Source: Eledone cirrhosa
Lineage: Eukaryota > Mollusca > Cephalopoda > Octopoda > Eledonidae
Direction: 5' to 3'
Assembly: GCA_964016885.1 (NCBI GenBank)
Contig: OZ024744.1
Location: 117,491,912-117,555,911 of the forward strand
Length of the DNA: 64,000 nucleotides
The notes under the pieces: model-generated
The model's input: only the letters and a program-made list of their open reading frames with translations
What the model was told of the DNA's origin: nothing
Databases searched by the model: none
Made by a program: the position numbers and the translations under genes
Shown here: positions 1 to 9,608 of the stretch, in pieces
How the letters are laid out: the number at the start of each line of letters is the position of its first letter
Position numbering within the stretch: the first letter of the stretch is position 1

Positions 1-1128
1 TCGGAGAAAAACTGGAACGAGGTGACGAGCAGGGTGGCCTCCCTCACCCAGAAATGGGCTGAGAGGAAGCTGTCCCTGAAAGGCCGGACGGAGGTGGCGA
101 ATGCGTACATCGCATCCATCATCTGCTACCGCCTCACCGTCGTCCCTTGCTCCGGCCCAACTCTCACCAAAATGGAGCGCCTCTTCTTCCGCTTTTTGTG
201 GAAGGGACGCACTCCCATGGTCAGACGATCCATCTGCTGTCAACACCCGTTGCGTGGAGGACTGGACATGCCATGGCTGATGATGTGCAAACATGCGCTG
301 AGGCTGCGACATCTCTAGTGCTTCCTTGATGGTGAACAAGTGTGGTCGCCGTTCGCCAGGCACGTTTTCCCACAGCTCGTCTCCTTGACGGAGCTGCAGT
401 CCTGGGTCAGAAAAAGACCGGGGGATAGCGCTTGGAAACTGGAATGTCTCCAGGCGCTCACTGCCCTCTCCCAGTTGGGCACCAGTATCGGTGGAACATC
501 CACCTCGGCGTTCTATAGAGGACTAGTGGAGGGGAAGAGCGACGACATTCTCGGAGAGATCCTGGGCGTCAAAGAAGATCAACTACTTGCTCTCTTCCGG
601 AGAACTTTCAGCCCGGGGCCTATGGATAACTTCCAAAAATCCTTGGCCTGGCAGTGCTACCGGGGAGCGCTGCCGGTTCGAGATAAGCTCTACTGGCACG
701 GAAGTGCCGTCAACCGAGCCTGTCCGAGATGTGCGCAGAGCGACGAAACCGTCGTGCACGCACTCGTTCAGTGCCCGAGCATTGCTGACTTGTGGAGCTA
801 TGTCGAACAGTTGCTGTCGCGTGTGGGACTGATCCGGTTATCGACTGAGTCCATTGTGCAGATGGTCTCGCCGTCTTCCTTCGAGGAAGAAGGGCAGGTT
901 GTTTTCATCTGCCTGGTGGCCATGGCGAAAGAGATTGTGTGGTGGACAAGGTTGAAAGACAGACACTTTCCTCTTTGGCGAATCCCTAATTAAATTTTTC
1001 AAGTTTCACTTGTAGACGAAAATCAGGGTGGAGAGGCAAGTGCTGCTTTCTAGCAAGTTTGTTGAAAGGTGGGTGAATGTAGCGAGAATGGTCCGAGTGA
1101 ACGGGACCACTCTGAATATACGTCTGTA
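1..1128 (+). pseudogene. ORF2 C-terminal remnant of LINE A
   Basis: Reads in one frame from base 1 to a premature TAG at 316-318 (copy C has His-Leu-His-Leu there), then the same frame continues to about 950, where a small deletion near 955-960 shifts the frame and creates a stop at about 991. A further in-frame TAG lies near 1012-1014. The C-terminal zinc finger is intact: CPRC at residues near base 721, then H and C of HALVQC. This is the zf-RVT type finger found behind the RT in L1/Tx1-like and related LINEs. The original stop would be the TAG at about 1126-1128. With several breaks this copy cannot make a full protein. Confidence 0.85.
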
Positions 1129-1510
1129 GTTTGAGAGATGGAAAAATTGAGAGAGGGCGCTTGCCCTGGTGGTCAGGGTGGTCGTGGTCTTTTGTGTGGT
1201 TTTCGCTACGAATAACCCTATGAGGTTTCCCCCCTATTGGGGAATTTTTCATTGATTCAATTTTCATTTTATATTGTTTATATATATATATGTTTCTATG
1301 TCCTTTTTTTCTTCTTTTCTTATATAAATAATAATGCATGTAAATACTTTAAATACAAATATAAATTTGTGCATGTAAATACTTTTCTTATATAAATAAT
1401 AAAAATATTTACATGCACAAAACCCACATCGTACCGTCCTGTACCATCCTGTGCCGTCTGTAATGTTTTTCTTGATGTCAGCCCTTGTGGCCAATAAAGA
1501 AATCATTATG
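1..1510 (+). mobile_element. LINE copy A, 5'-truncated, 3' part of ORF2 plus 3' UTR
   Basis: The sequence aligns by eye to the last ~380 codons of ORF2 of copy C and to its 3' UTR. It enters the window inside the RT C-terminal region (SEKNWNEVTSRV) and ends with the AATAAA-type signal and a very short tail at about 1494-1510 (aaatcattatg). Wording of the 3' UTR matches copy D better than copy C, so A and D form one subfamily. The UTR holds a local duplication of an AT-rich stretch (about 1319-1410). Copy B follows without a gap. Confidence 0.85.
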
Positions 1511-2000
1511 TCTGGTGGCCATGGCGAAAGAGATAGTATGGTGGACACGTTTGAAAGGGCTGAAGACGAGCACTTACCTCTTCGGTGATACCCTGATTAA
1601 CTTTTTCAAATTTCATCTGAAAAGGAGAATCAGGGTAGAGAGGGAAGTGCTCTCTTCCCAGCATTTTGTTGAAAGATGGGTGAGAGAAGCAAGTATGGCC
1701 CGAATGAATGGGCCTTCTCTGAGTATGTGTCTGTAAATTAAAGGTGGAAAACTGGGAGAGGGCGCTTGCCCTGGTGGTCAGGGCCACTGTGGTCTTTTAA
1801 TGGGCTTTCTCCACAAATGTCCCTCGGAAGTCTCCCCCCTTTTGGGGAATTTTTCTGTGTTATTTTATTTCATCCTCTGTTTTTTTACACGCAGAAATGC
1901 CCATTTGTACCGTCCTGTATTGTCCTGTACTGTCCTTAATGTCTACTTTATGTAAACCCTTGTGGTTAATAAAGAAAACATTATTATTATTATTATTATT
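1511..2000 (+). mobile_element. LINE copy B, short 3' fragment with ATT tail
   Basis: Only the last ~75 codons of ORF2 (stop TAA at 1734-1736) and the 3' UTR are present. It matches copy C and F closely (LCLVAMAKEIVWWTRLKGLK). The UTR contains the conserved cccc-tttt-gggg hairpin near 1835-1850, the AATAAA signal near 1968 and ATT repeats at about 1979-2000. Copy C starts immediately after this tail. Confidence 0.85.
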
Positions 2001-2320
2001 GAATGCCATGGTTGACGGAGGCTCGGCTCTGTAAGGTATAGTAATTTTTAACCGTTAAAACAATTGTAAATTGTTTAAAACTTGAACCAAATTGTTGATA
2101 AAGACACCCTCCTCCTCGTGAGAGGGGTCTTTCTGTCCGTTATTTGGCCCTTCGGGGTTAAATAACCAGTTATTGGGGTTTTGTACCCAAAATTTCATTT
2201 TAAACAAAAAAACATGGCTACGAAAAAGAAATTTCATACGTCACTCCCACTCATTCCGTCTTCTTCTTCCTCAATCATCACTACAGCAGAGAGAAGATTG
2301 TCTCTCTCCCTTCTTTAAAT
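2001..2320 (+). promoter_or_regulatory. 5' UTR of LINE C
   Basis: Non-coding leader between the ATT tail of copy B and ORF1. A stem (ttgggg ... ccccaaaa type, near 2175-2200: ttggggttttgtacccaaaa) recurs in the leader of copy F at about 25,511-25,532 with a different loop, so it is probably a functional leader element. An ATG at 2214 opens a 34-codon Ser-rich reading frame that stops at 2316-2318; copy F has an ATG in the corresponding place that opens ORF1, so this ATG may be the original ORF1 start, put out of frame by an indel. Confidence 0.55.
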
Positions 2321-4303
2321 GTGTCTCTCTCCCTCCCTTCTCTTTCGCAAGTGACGAAAGAAAAGAAAAGTCTCGTGCAAAGCGTGCAAGGTTTCTCCAC
2401 GACGACGACAGCGACGAAACAGGTGTGCGGGAAATACGAAAACCCAGTTCATTCGTCTGACGTCAGGAATAATAGCAGTAGCAGCCGTAATAACAACAGC
2501 AACAGTGACAATGAAAACAACAGTAGCAGCCGCAACAGCATCACCAGCAGCATAAACAACAACAGCATTAGCAGCAGCAACACCAACAACAACCACAGCA
2601 ACAGCGGCGGAGGCAGTAGTCGTAGTACCTGCAGCAACAACAAAAGTACCAGCAGCTCTGACGACAACAACAACAGCAGAGAAAAACCAATCTCATTTGC
2701 AGGTATTGCGAAAAACCTGGAAACAATCCTCATAACAAATGAGGAATTAGAGGAAGCGAAGAAGATGGTGACAAAGAACGGACACCGAGCAATCTGCAAG
2801 GCAGCGGAAAAATTTTTCGAAACCCAAGAGCACTGTACGGTCACGTACCGTACAGTAAGTACAAAATCCCGTAGGGTGGAAAGAGCCACAGAGGCCCAAA
2901 TACAAAAAGCCTTGGGGTCTGTGTGGCAGCGGAAAACGCACATCACCCGAGGCAAAAAATATGCCACCGTAGACGTACTTTTTGCCACACCCCAGGAGGC
3001 AAAGGCCCAATCAGTAGTGACCCTAAGGAGCGAGGAAATGGTGTTGGTGCCCTCCTACTGCGGGCAAAAAATTGTGAGGGTCAAACTGACACACGTCCCC
3101 CCCGGAATGACCCCTTCTTGGCTGGCCGCGTCTGTCCTCGTCGGAATCGAGGACAAAACAACTGTACTGCAAGTACAGAAAAAAGTAAGAGAAGATTGGG
3201 TCGGCTCCTCCATTGAGATGCTAATCCAAACCAACCAGGAGTGCATCGAAGCTATCCCGGATGTGATAGACTTCGATAACGGCACTCAACTGCCCATAAG
3301 TGTTGAGGGCAAACGCCCGAAATGCTTTCGCTGTGGATCGAAGACTCACCTCAGGGCCTTCTGCAACGAGAAGACCCTGAGAAAGGAGAAAACCCCCCTC
3401 CTTCCGAATCCGGCTCCACGGCTACCAGCAACAGGACAAGCGGCAACCAGGAACGATAGGTCCGTGGCACCCATACCCACTCCACGGAAATCAAAAACAG
3501 CAGCAGCAGTGGAAATATTAACAACAACAACAGCAATACCAAATGCAGCTGCAACAGAGACTCCAGTGCAAACATCACCAACAACAACAAGTGAAAGAGT
3601 GGAGCTGGTACCCCTCCCCGACCTCACAGAATCAGACATGGAGTGTGAGGTGGGAGAGGGATGGCAAAAGGTCGCAAGAAGGCACAAACGCAGAAGCAGC
3701 GCATCGTCGCCTTTGAAAAGGGAGGAAAGAAATGAGAAAAGGGTAAAGTCTACTGCAAAGAGACCCACAGCAGCAACACCACCAACACCATCACCACCCA
3801 CACCAGCACCACCATCAGCACCGGCGACAACCCCACCGCCAACAACACCTTCAACACCACCACCACAAGCACCAACATCGCAAACACAACAACAAAACAC
3901 ACACACCCAGCAACAACGACAAGAAAATAGTAGAACCACACCCCACCCCCAGAAAAACAAATGCACGGCAATAAATACACACAACAAGAAACTAATGACT
4001 TACATAATTGAACACACAGACATTTCACAACAGGACTACATAATACCAGCACCAATCAAAACGCCAACTAACATAAGACTGCTAAAAATAGCACAGAAAC
4101 AATACACAAATATTAAAACGAAATTCCCCAACGCAGTTGGTGATTTCAGGGACCTAGGAGGAACCATCAATCGAAGAGTATACTCAGACATTCTCTTAGA
4201 AGAGCCGACGACCAGCCGAAGGGACGATTCAACGGTCCCTTCACCAGACGATCAAGTGAAAAGGGATGTAAAAACCATCCCTCCTCTACCAAAAGTACGG
4301 TAA
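2321..4303 (+). CDS. LINE C ORF1 protein, gag-like with CCHC zinc knuckle
   Basis: ORF1p of a non-LTR retrotransposon, expected to bind element RNA in a ribonucleoprotein. Residues 1-130 are Ser/Asn-rich low complexity. About 145-330 is a conserved region shared with copies D and F (EELEEAKKM; RRVERATEAQIQKALG; TVDVLFATPQEAKA; LVPSYCGQK). A single knuckle C335-x2-C338-x4-H343-x4-C348 follows (CFRCGSKTHLRAFC). The next ~230 residues are Ala/Thr/Pro/Gln-rich. The C-terminus holds a second conserved block (KFPNAVGDFRDLGG, RRVYSDILLEEP). The open frame extends upstream of 2321 without an ATG, so the true start is unclear; 2321 is a GTG. The stop codon TAA lies inside GGTAAGT. Confidence 0.75.
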   Translation: MSLSLPSLSQVTKEKKSLVQSVQGFSTTTTATKQVCGKYENPVHSSDVRNNSSSSRNNNSNSDNENNSSSRNSITSSINNNSISSSNTNNNHSNSGGGSSRSTCSNNKSTSSSDDNNNSREKPISFAGIAKNLETILITNEELEEAKKMVTKNGHRAICKAAEKFFETQEHCTVTYRTVSTKSRRVERATEAQIQKALGSVWQRKTHITRGKKYATVDVLFATPQEAKAQSVVTLRSEEMVLVPSYCGQKIVRVKLTHVPPGMTPSWLAASVLVGIEDKTTVLQVQKKVREDWVGSSIEMLIQTNQECIEAIPDVIDFDNGTQLPISVEGKRPKCFRCGSKTHLRAFCNEKTLRKEKTPLLPNPAPRLPATGQAATRNDRSVAPIPTPRKSKTAAAVEILTTTTAIPNAAATETPVQTSPTTTSERVELVPLPDLTESDMECEVGEGWQKVARRHKRRSSASSPLKREERNEKRVKSTAKRPTAATPPTPSPPTPAPPSAPATTPPPTTPSTPPPQAPTSQTQQQNTHTQQQRQENSRTTPHPQKNKCTAINTHNKKLMTYIIEHTDISQQDYIIPAPIKTPTNIRLLKIAQKQYTNIKTKFPNAVGDFRDLGGTINRRVYSDILLEEPTTSRRDDSTVPSPDDQVKRDVKTIPPLPKVR

Positions 4304-4338
4304 GTGGTCTTTCCCATCTTTTCCACTCTATTTTAAAT

Positions 4339-7300
4339 ATGACCTCACTCAGAATAGGCAGCATAAATGCGCGTGGCTTGGGGTCGTCATGGAAGCAGGG
4401 TCACCTGCTCAACGACCTCAGGTCACTAAACATAGATGTAGTGGCCATCAGCGAGACCAGAATCTCCGAAGCACGGGCCTTCGCACCGATCTTCGGCGGC
4501 TACGATGTGTACGCATCTCCCAGCCGTCCTGGATCCGGTGGAGGAGTTGCTGTACTTTTTCGGAGAGGTTTGGATCTCGCCATACGGGCCATCTTCCTGG
4601 ACCCAGAGGGTAAGCTGGTGGTGCTGGACGTGACCAGCGGAGACGGGCAAGCTTTCAGGCTAGTGGCCGTCTATGCCCCGACAGGAGCAGGGCGGCCTGA
4701 TTTCTTCCGGCGTCTGGAGACCTTTCTTGGAACGTCGCGCTCTTTAGTGTTAGTGGGCGACTGGAACGGGATCTTAGATGCACGCTGGGACTGTGTGGGA
4801 TTAGCGGATAGGGGTGGAGGGTGCAAGAGCCTCACCAACCTGCTCAGGCGTTTTGAACTGTCTGACAGGTACCGATTGGATTTCCCGAATGTGCCAATGT
4901 GGACTTGGACAAACCGCATAGGGTCATCCAGATCATATCTAGATAGAGTATTTTGTAGGGAAATAGATAGGTCTAGCATAGGCTGTCCACAATTCAAGAT
5001 AGTCAGCTACACGGACCACAAATTCGTGATCTGTGTGCTTGACTTAGATAGGCTTCATAGACGAGGACCCGGCTACTGGAAGCTAAACGCGTCCTTACCA
5101 GCGCGCAAGGCCTACAGAGACCGGATTAGCGAACTAGTTAAGCGGGCGTTGACGGGGGCCATCGTCAACAACAAGTGGTGGTTTGCTCTGAAAAGAGCGA
5201 TTAGAATAGAATCGATTAGATTTAGTAAGGCTTTAGCAATAGAGAAAAATAGAGCAGAGGGAGAACTAGTTAGAAAATTAGACGAGGCGCTTAGCAAAGG
5301 CATTGCGACCGACGTGCTTGCGGCGAAATTGGCCCTTGACCAATTCTTCAATGCAAAGCACGAAGGCTGCGTTGTCAGAGCAAGGGTGCGTGCTCTCAGA
5401 CACGAGGGGACGAAAGCCGTTCAATGGGCCCGAGTGGCGGAGGCGCGTCGTGGCAACAAAGCCACGATCCGGTCTTTGGTGGACCACGACGGGCGCATGC
5501 TACTCGATCCCGGGCAAATGTGTGAAGCTTTTCAGCGACACTTCGCTCAGCTGTTCGGGGGCAGCGGCGGGCCGGGTAGAGGGATGGACTTTAGTGTCTA
5601 CCTCGATGGACTGCCGCGGCTCTCGGCCACTGAGGCGAAGTGTTGCGAAAAGCCGATAACAGCCGCTGAAGTAAGGGAGGCAATGACTGGCTGCACAAGG
5701 GGTAAATCGCCTGGTTTGGATGGTCTGCCCTATGAACTTTACGTACAGATGCCAGACTTGTTCGGAGGCCTCTTGGCGGACGTCTACTGCAACTGGCAAC
5801 AGAACGGGAGAATTCCCAGTTCTGTGAGCCGAGGAGCGGTGGCACTGCTGAGAAAGGATCCGAACAAGGGGGATAACATAGAAAATTTCCGGCCCATAAC
5901 TCTGCTAAACACAGAGTTTAAGATTTTGGCCAAGGTGCTAGCAAAGAGGCTGGCGCTTGTCGTTGGTGGTCTGGTGGGAGAGGCGCAGACATGCGCCATT
6001 CCCGACAGATCCATCCACGACAACCTCCACCTCATGCGATACATCGTAGAGAGGGTAGCTAGGGAACCTGGCACGGGTGGGTCCTTGATCAATTTAGATC
6101 AGTCGAAAGCTTTCGATAGGGTCGACCATCGTTACCTAGCGGCAGTCCTGAGGGCGGCTGGCTTTGGGCCCGTCTTCAGAGGCTGGATCGCTGCCATGCA
6201 CAGCGACATCTGCTCTGTGGTGAGAGTGAACGGTCACCTGTCGGAACCGTTCAACATCATGCGCTCGGTCCGCCAAGGATGTCCCCTCTCGTCCCTCTTG
6301 TACGTATTGACTCTCGAGCCATTACTGCACAAACTGGAGACGTTGAGGGGGGTCCCGCGCGAACTAGGATGCGGAAGATCCGTATCAGCATATGCGGACG
6401 ATGTCACCGTAGTGGTGTCGAACGCCAAACACATCGAGGCGATCGGCACTACACTAAGAGAATACGAAGCGGTGACAGGAGCAATGATCAACCAGGAAAA
6501 GTCAGTGGGCCTGCAGCTCGGCACATGGAGAGGCAGGTCCATGCCGTCCAACAGCGTCGTCGGACGCTGGACGGACGGACCGGTTAAATTGCTAGGGGTC
6601 TGGTTCGGTCCGGACCTCCAGACGGACAAAAACTGGGACGAGGTGACGAGCAGGGTGGCTTCTCTCACCCAGAAATGGGCCGAGAGGAAGCTATCCCTGA
6701 AAGGTCGAGCGGAGGTGGCTAACGCGTACATCGCGTCCGTCATCTGCTACCGCCTGACCGTCGTACCTTGTCCTAAGCCTCGCCTGACTGTGCTGGAGCG
6801 TTTGCTCTTTCGCTTTTTGTGGAAGGGACGCGCTCCGATGGTCAGGCGGTCCATCTGTTGTCAACACCCGCTACGTGGAGGGCTGGGCATGCCGTGGCTG
6901 ATGATGCGCAGGCACGCGCTCAGGCTACGACATCTCCACCTCTTCCTCGACGGTGATCAGGTGTGGTCGCCGTTTGCTAGACGCGTGTTTCCCCAGCTCG
7001 TTTCCTTGACGGAGCTGCAGTCCTGGGTCAAGCGAAGACCGAGAGGGAGCGCCTGGAGACTGGAATGTCTTCAGGCGCTCACAGCCCTCGACCAATCGGG
7101 CAATGTGATCGGTGGAAACTCCACCTCGGCGTTCTATAGAGGATTAGTGGAGGGGAAGAGCGACGACGTACTTGGGGAAACTCTAGGCGTCGACGAAAAT
7201 CAACTAGCCAATCTCTTCGGAAGAACTTTCGGGCCAGGGCCTATGGACAACTTCCAGAAATCTCTGGCCTGGCAGTGCTACCGAGGAGCCTTGCCAGTTC

Positions 7301-7758
7301 GGGATAAACTCTACAGGCATGGAGGTGCCGTCAGCCGGGCATGTCCGAGATGCGCGCAGGGCGACGAAACCGTCCTGCACGCACTCGTCCAGTGTCCGAA
7401 AATTGCTGACTTGTGGGTTTATGTCGAACACCTGCTGTCGCGTTTAGGACGGATCCGGCTATCATCTGAGTCCATCGTGATGATTACCCCGCCCTCCTCC
7501 TTTAGCCGGGAAGGGCAGGCAGTTTTTATCTGCCTGGTGGCCATGGCGAAAGAGATAGTATGGTGGACACGTTTGAAAGGGCTGAAGACGAGCACTTACC
7601 TCTTCGGTGATGCTCTGATTGACTTTTTCAAATTTCATTTGAAAAGGAAAATCAGAGTAGAGAGGGAAGTGCTCTCTTCCCAGCATTTTGTTGAAAGATG
7701 GGTGAGAGAAGCAAGAATGGCCCGAGTGAATGGGCCTACTCTGAGCATATATCTGTAA
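4339..7758 (+). CDS. LINE C ORF2 protein: APE endonuclease, reverse transcriptase, zinc finger
   Basis: Intact 1139-residue polyprotein for target-primed reverse transcription. Residues 1-230 form an exonuclease-endonuclease-phosphatase domain: N10 (SINARGLG), E39 (SETR), D141 and N143 (GDWNGILD), D226-H227 (TDH). The RT spans about 470-760: FRPITLLNTEFK, LDQSKAFDRVDH (motif A), SVRQGCPLSSLLY (motif B), YADD at 685-688 (motif C), INQEKSVGLQLG (motif D) and VKLLGVWFG. The C-terminal finger is C1002-x2-C1005-x8-H1014-x4-C1019, as in the zf-RVT family. All catalytic residues I can recognise are present, so it may be active. It starts at the first ATG, 35 bp after the ORF1 stop and in another frame, implying reinitiation or independent translation. 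Confidence 0.93.
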   Translation: MTSLRIGSINARGLGSSWKQGHLLNDLRSLNIDVVAISETRISEARAFAPIFGGYDVYASPSRPGSGGGVAVLFRRGLDLAIRAIFLDPEGKLVVLDVTSGDGQAFRLVAVYAPTGAGRPDFFRRLETFLGTSRSLVLVGDWNGILDARWDCVGLADRGGGCKSLTNLLRRFELSDRYRLDFPNVPMWTWTNRIGSSRSYLDRVFCREIDRSSIGCPQFKIVSYTDHKFVICVLDLDRLHRRGPGYWKLNASLPARKAYRDRISELVKRALTGAIVNNKWWFALKRAIRIESIRFSKALAIEKNRAEGELVRKLDEALSKGIATDVLAAKLALDQFFNAKHEGCVVRARVRALRHEGTKAVQWARVAEARRGNKATIRSLVDHDGRMLLDPGQMCEAFQRHFAQLFGGSGGPGRGMDFSVYLDGLPRLSATEAKCCEKPITAAEVREAMTGCTRGKSPGLDGLPYELYVQMPDLFGGLLADVYCNWQQNGRIPSSVSRGAVALLRKDPNKGDNIENFRPITLLNTEFKILAKVLAKRLALVVGGLVGEAQTCAIPDRSIHDNLHLMRYIVERVAREPGTGGSLINLDQSKAFDRVDHRYLAAVLRAAGFGPVFRGWIAAMHSDICSVVRVNGHLSEPFNIMRSVRQGCPLSSLLYVLTLEPLLHKLETLRGVPRELGCGRSVSAYADDVTVVVSNAKHIEAIGTTLREYEAVTGAMINQEKSVGLQLGTWRGRSMPSNSVVGRWTDGPVKLLGVWFGPDLQTDKNWDEVTSRVASLTQKWAERKLSLKGRAEVANAYIASVICYRLTVVPCPKPRLTVLERLLFRFLWKGRAPMVRRSICCQHPLRGGLGMPWLMMRRHALRLRHLHLFLDGDQVWSPFARRVFPQLVSLTELQSWVKRRPRGSAWRLECLQALTALDQSGNVIGGNSTSAFYRGLVEGKSDDVLGETLGVDENQLANLFGRTFGPGPMDNFQKSLAWQCYRGALPVRDKLYRHGGAVSRACPRCAQGDETVLHALVQCPKIADLWVYVEHLLSRLGRIRLSSESIVMITPPSSFSREGQAVFICLVAMAKEIVWWTRLKGLKTSTYLFGDALIDFFKFHLKRKIRVEREVLSSQHFVERWVREARMARVNGPTLSIYL

Positions 7759-8006
7759 ATTAAAGGTGGAAAACTGGGAGAGGGCACTTGCCTTGGTGGT
7801 CAGGGTCATTGTGGCTTTTTACTGGGCTTTCTCCACAAATGTCCCTCCGAAGTCTCCCCCCTATTGGGGAATTTTTCATTGTTATTTTTTGTTACATCCT
7901 CTGTTTTTGTTTTTTACACGCAGAAATGCCCATTTGTACCGTCCTGCATTGTCCTGCACTGTCCTTAATGTCTACTTTATGTAAACCCTTGTGGTTAATA
8001 AAGAAA

Positions 8007-8056
<50 letters not shown>
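7759..8056 (+). other. LINE C 3' UTR and ATT tail
   Basis: Contains two short conserved potential hairpins shared by the copies: ccttggtggtcaggg (about 7791-7805; ccctggtggtcaggg in A, B and D) and ccccctattgggg (about 7856-7868). AATAAA at 7997-8002 is followed by about sixteen ATT units (8008-8056). The hairpins are good candidates for recognition of the 3' end by the element's own RT. Confidence 0.6.
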
Positions 8057-8057
<1 letters not shown>

Positions 8058-8194
8058 TTTGCGTCTCAGTCATTGATGTTATTTAACTGGAAAGTTTGTT
8101 GAAATGAATATCAAGCCGCTACCTGCAGCCTCAGATATTCAGGACGTATCGGATGGTTCTTGCTGACTAATTTTCTTTAATCATCCTTGGAAAC
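8057..8194. other. Short non-LINE spacer between copies C and D
   Basis: About 138 bp with no similarity to either LINE end and no reading frame of note. It may be host DNA or an unrecognised 5' piece of copy D. Confidence 0.4.
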
Positions 8195-8205
8195 TCTCAC
8201 ATCGG

Positions 8206-9600
8206 GTGGAGAGAGCCACGGAGGCTCAAATCCCAAAGGCCTTGGGGTGCGTCTGGGCACGCAAAACCCACATCACCCGAGACAAAAATTACTCCACAGT
8301 AGACATACTTTTCGCCACCCCCAAAGAAGCGAAGTCTCACTCTTTGGAAACACTAAAGAGTGAGGAGATAGTCTTGGTGCCCTCCTACTGCCGGCAGAAA
8401 TTTGTGAGGGTCAAAGTGACCCAGGTCCCACCCGACGTGCCCATACCTTGGCTGGCCGCGTCTATCCTTGCTGGAATCGAGGACAGGACGACCATGCTGC
8501 AAGTAGAGAAAATAGGGAGAGAGAACTGGTCAGGTATAGGCATGCAAATGCTTATACAAACTGACCAGGAATGTATCGACGCTATCCCCGATATCATAGA
8601 CATCGAGGAAGGACTCCAACTCCTTATAAGTGTAGAAGAAAGACGGCCAAAATATTATCTCTGTGGGTCAAAGGGTCATCTCAGGGCCTTTTGCCCGCAG
8701 AAGACAGCGAAGAAGAAGGCCTCTCTCCTTCCAATACCTGGTCCGCTGCTACCAAGAGCAGGGCAGGCAACAAATGCAGAAGCCCCTTCCACGGTGAGTA
8801 GGAGGGCAACGTCTGTGGCACCCATACCAAGGCCACGGACAACTAAAGCAGCAGCATCAGTGGCGGCAACAGCTACATTTGCAGTAGCTGCACCAGCAAC
8901 AAAATTGCCGGAGAGGGCTCCACTACCACCACCAACAGCGGTGGAGCACATACCCCTCCCAGACGCCACGGAATCCGACATGGAGTTTGAGGCGGGAGTG
9001 AAGTGGCAAACGCTCTGCCACAAAAAAAAAAAAAAAAAAAAAAAACCCCTTAGCTTCGCCCCACAAAAGCGAAGGCACACAAAGATGGGTAAAGGCAGCA
9101 AGGAAACTTGCAGCAACACCACCACCATCACCATCACCACCACAAGCACCACCGCCAACAACAACCACACCACCACTAGCATCACCAAAAACACCAACAA
9201 CGCAAACACAACAAAATACACACACCAAACAGCAAGAAGAAGAAAACAGCAACAAAATCACCCCTCCCCCAAAAAAGTACACAGCCATAAACATGGCAAA
9301 AAAAAGAACTCAAACAATATATAAAGCAGCACACAGACATTACAGAAAAAAACTACTACACCCCACCAACACCAAGAACTCTCCCGACAAACATAAGCAT
9401 CATTGAAATCTTAATAGAAGAGTACAAACCTTTAAAACAAAAATTCCCCAACGCAGTTGGAGACTTCAGACGGTCGGTTACCAAGAGGATATACACTGAC
9501 ATCCTCTTGGAACCACCCATGACCAGCCAAAGGGACGGTTCTACTGTCCCTTCACCACACGATCAAGGTAAGTGACCCTTTCTCACTTGCCCCGTTTCTC
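8206..9600 (+). pseudogene. ORF1 remnant of LINE D
   Basis: A 372-codon frame (8206-9324) covers the conserved mid-domain, the knuckle and the low-complexity tail. The first knuckle cysteine is replaced (YYLCGSKGHLRAFC instead of CFRC), so metal binding is probably lost. A run of about 22 A residues near 9022-9045 encodes poly-Lys and is a likely slippage site. After the stop at 9324 the C-terminal block (KFPNAVGDFRR, RIYTDILLEPP) is still readable in another frame up to the GGTAAGTGA at about 9566-9574. Confidence 0.8.
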
Positions 9601-9608
9601 ATCCAACA

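Larger units (their letters stand above)
2001..8056 (+). mobile_element. LINE copy C, near full-length non-LTR retrotransposon
   Basis: Complete-looking APE-type LINE: 5' UTR (2001-2320), ORF1, a 35-bp spacer, an uninterrupted ORF2 of 1139 codons, 3' UTR and an (ATT)n tail at 8008-8056. AATAAA lies at 7997-8002. The order EN-RT-zinc finger and the gag-like CCHC ORF1 fit the L1/Tx1-like part of the LINE tree, which is my best guess at clade without a phylogeny. The intact ORF2 and near identity with copy F suggest recent activity. It begins directly at the ATT tail of copy B; no ordinary target-site duplication was found, as expected if the target is itself an ATT repeat. Confidence 0.85.

Noticed and set aside
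2449..2988. Leu-rich minus-strand frame opposite ORF1 of LINE C
   Set aside because: Shadow of the Ser/Asn-rich codons on the other strand; similar shadows occur opposite the low-complexity parts of every ORF1 copy.
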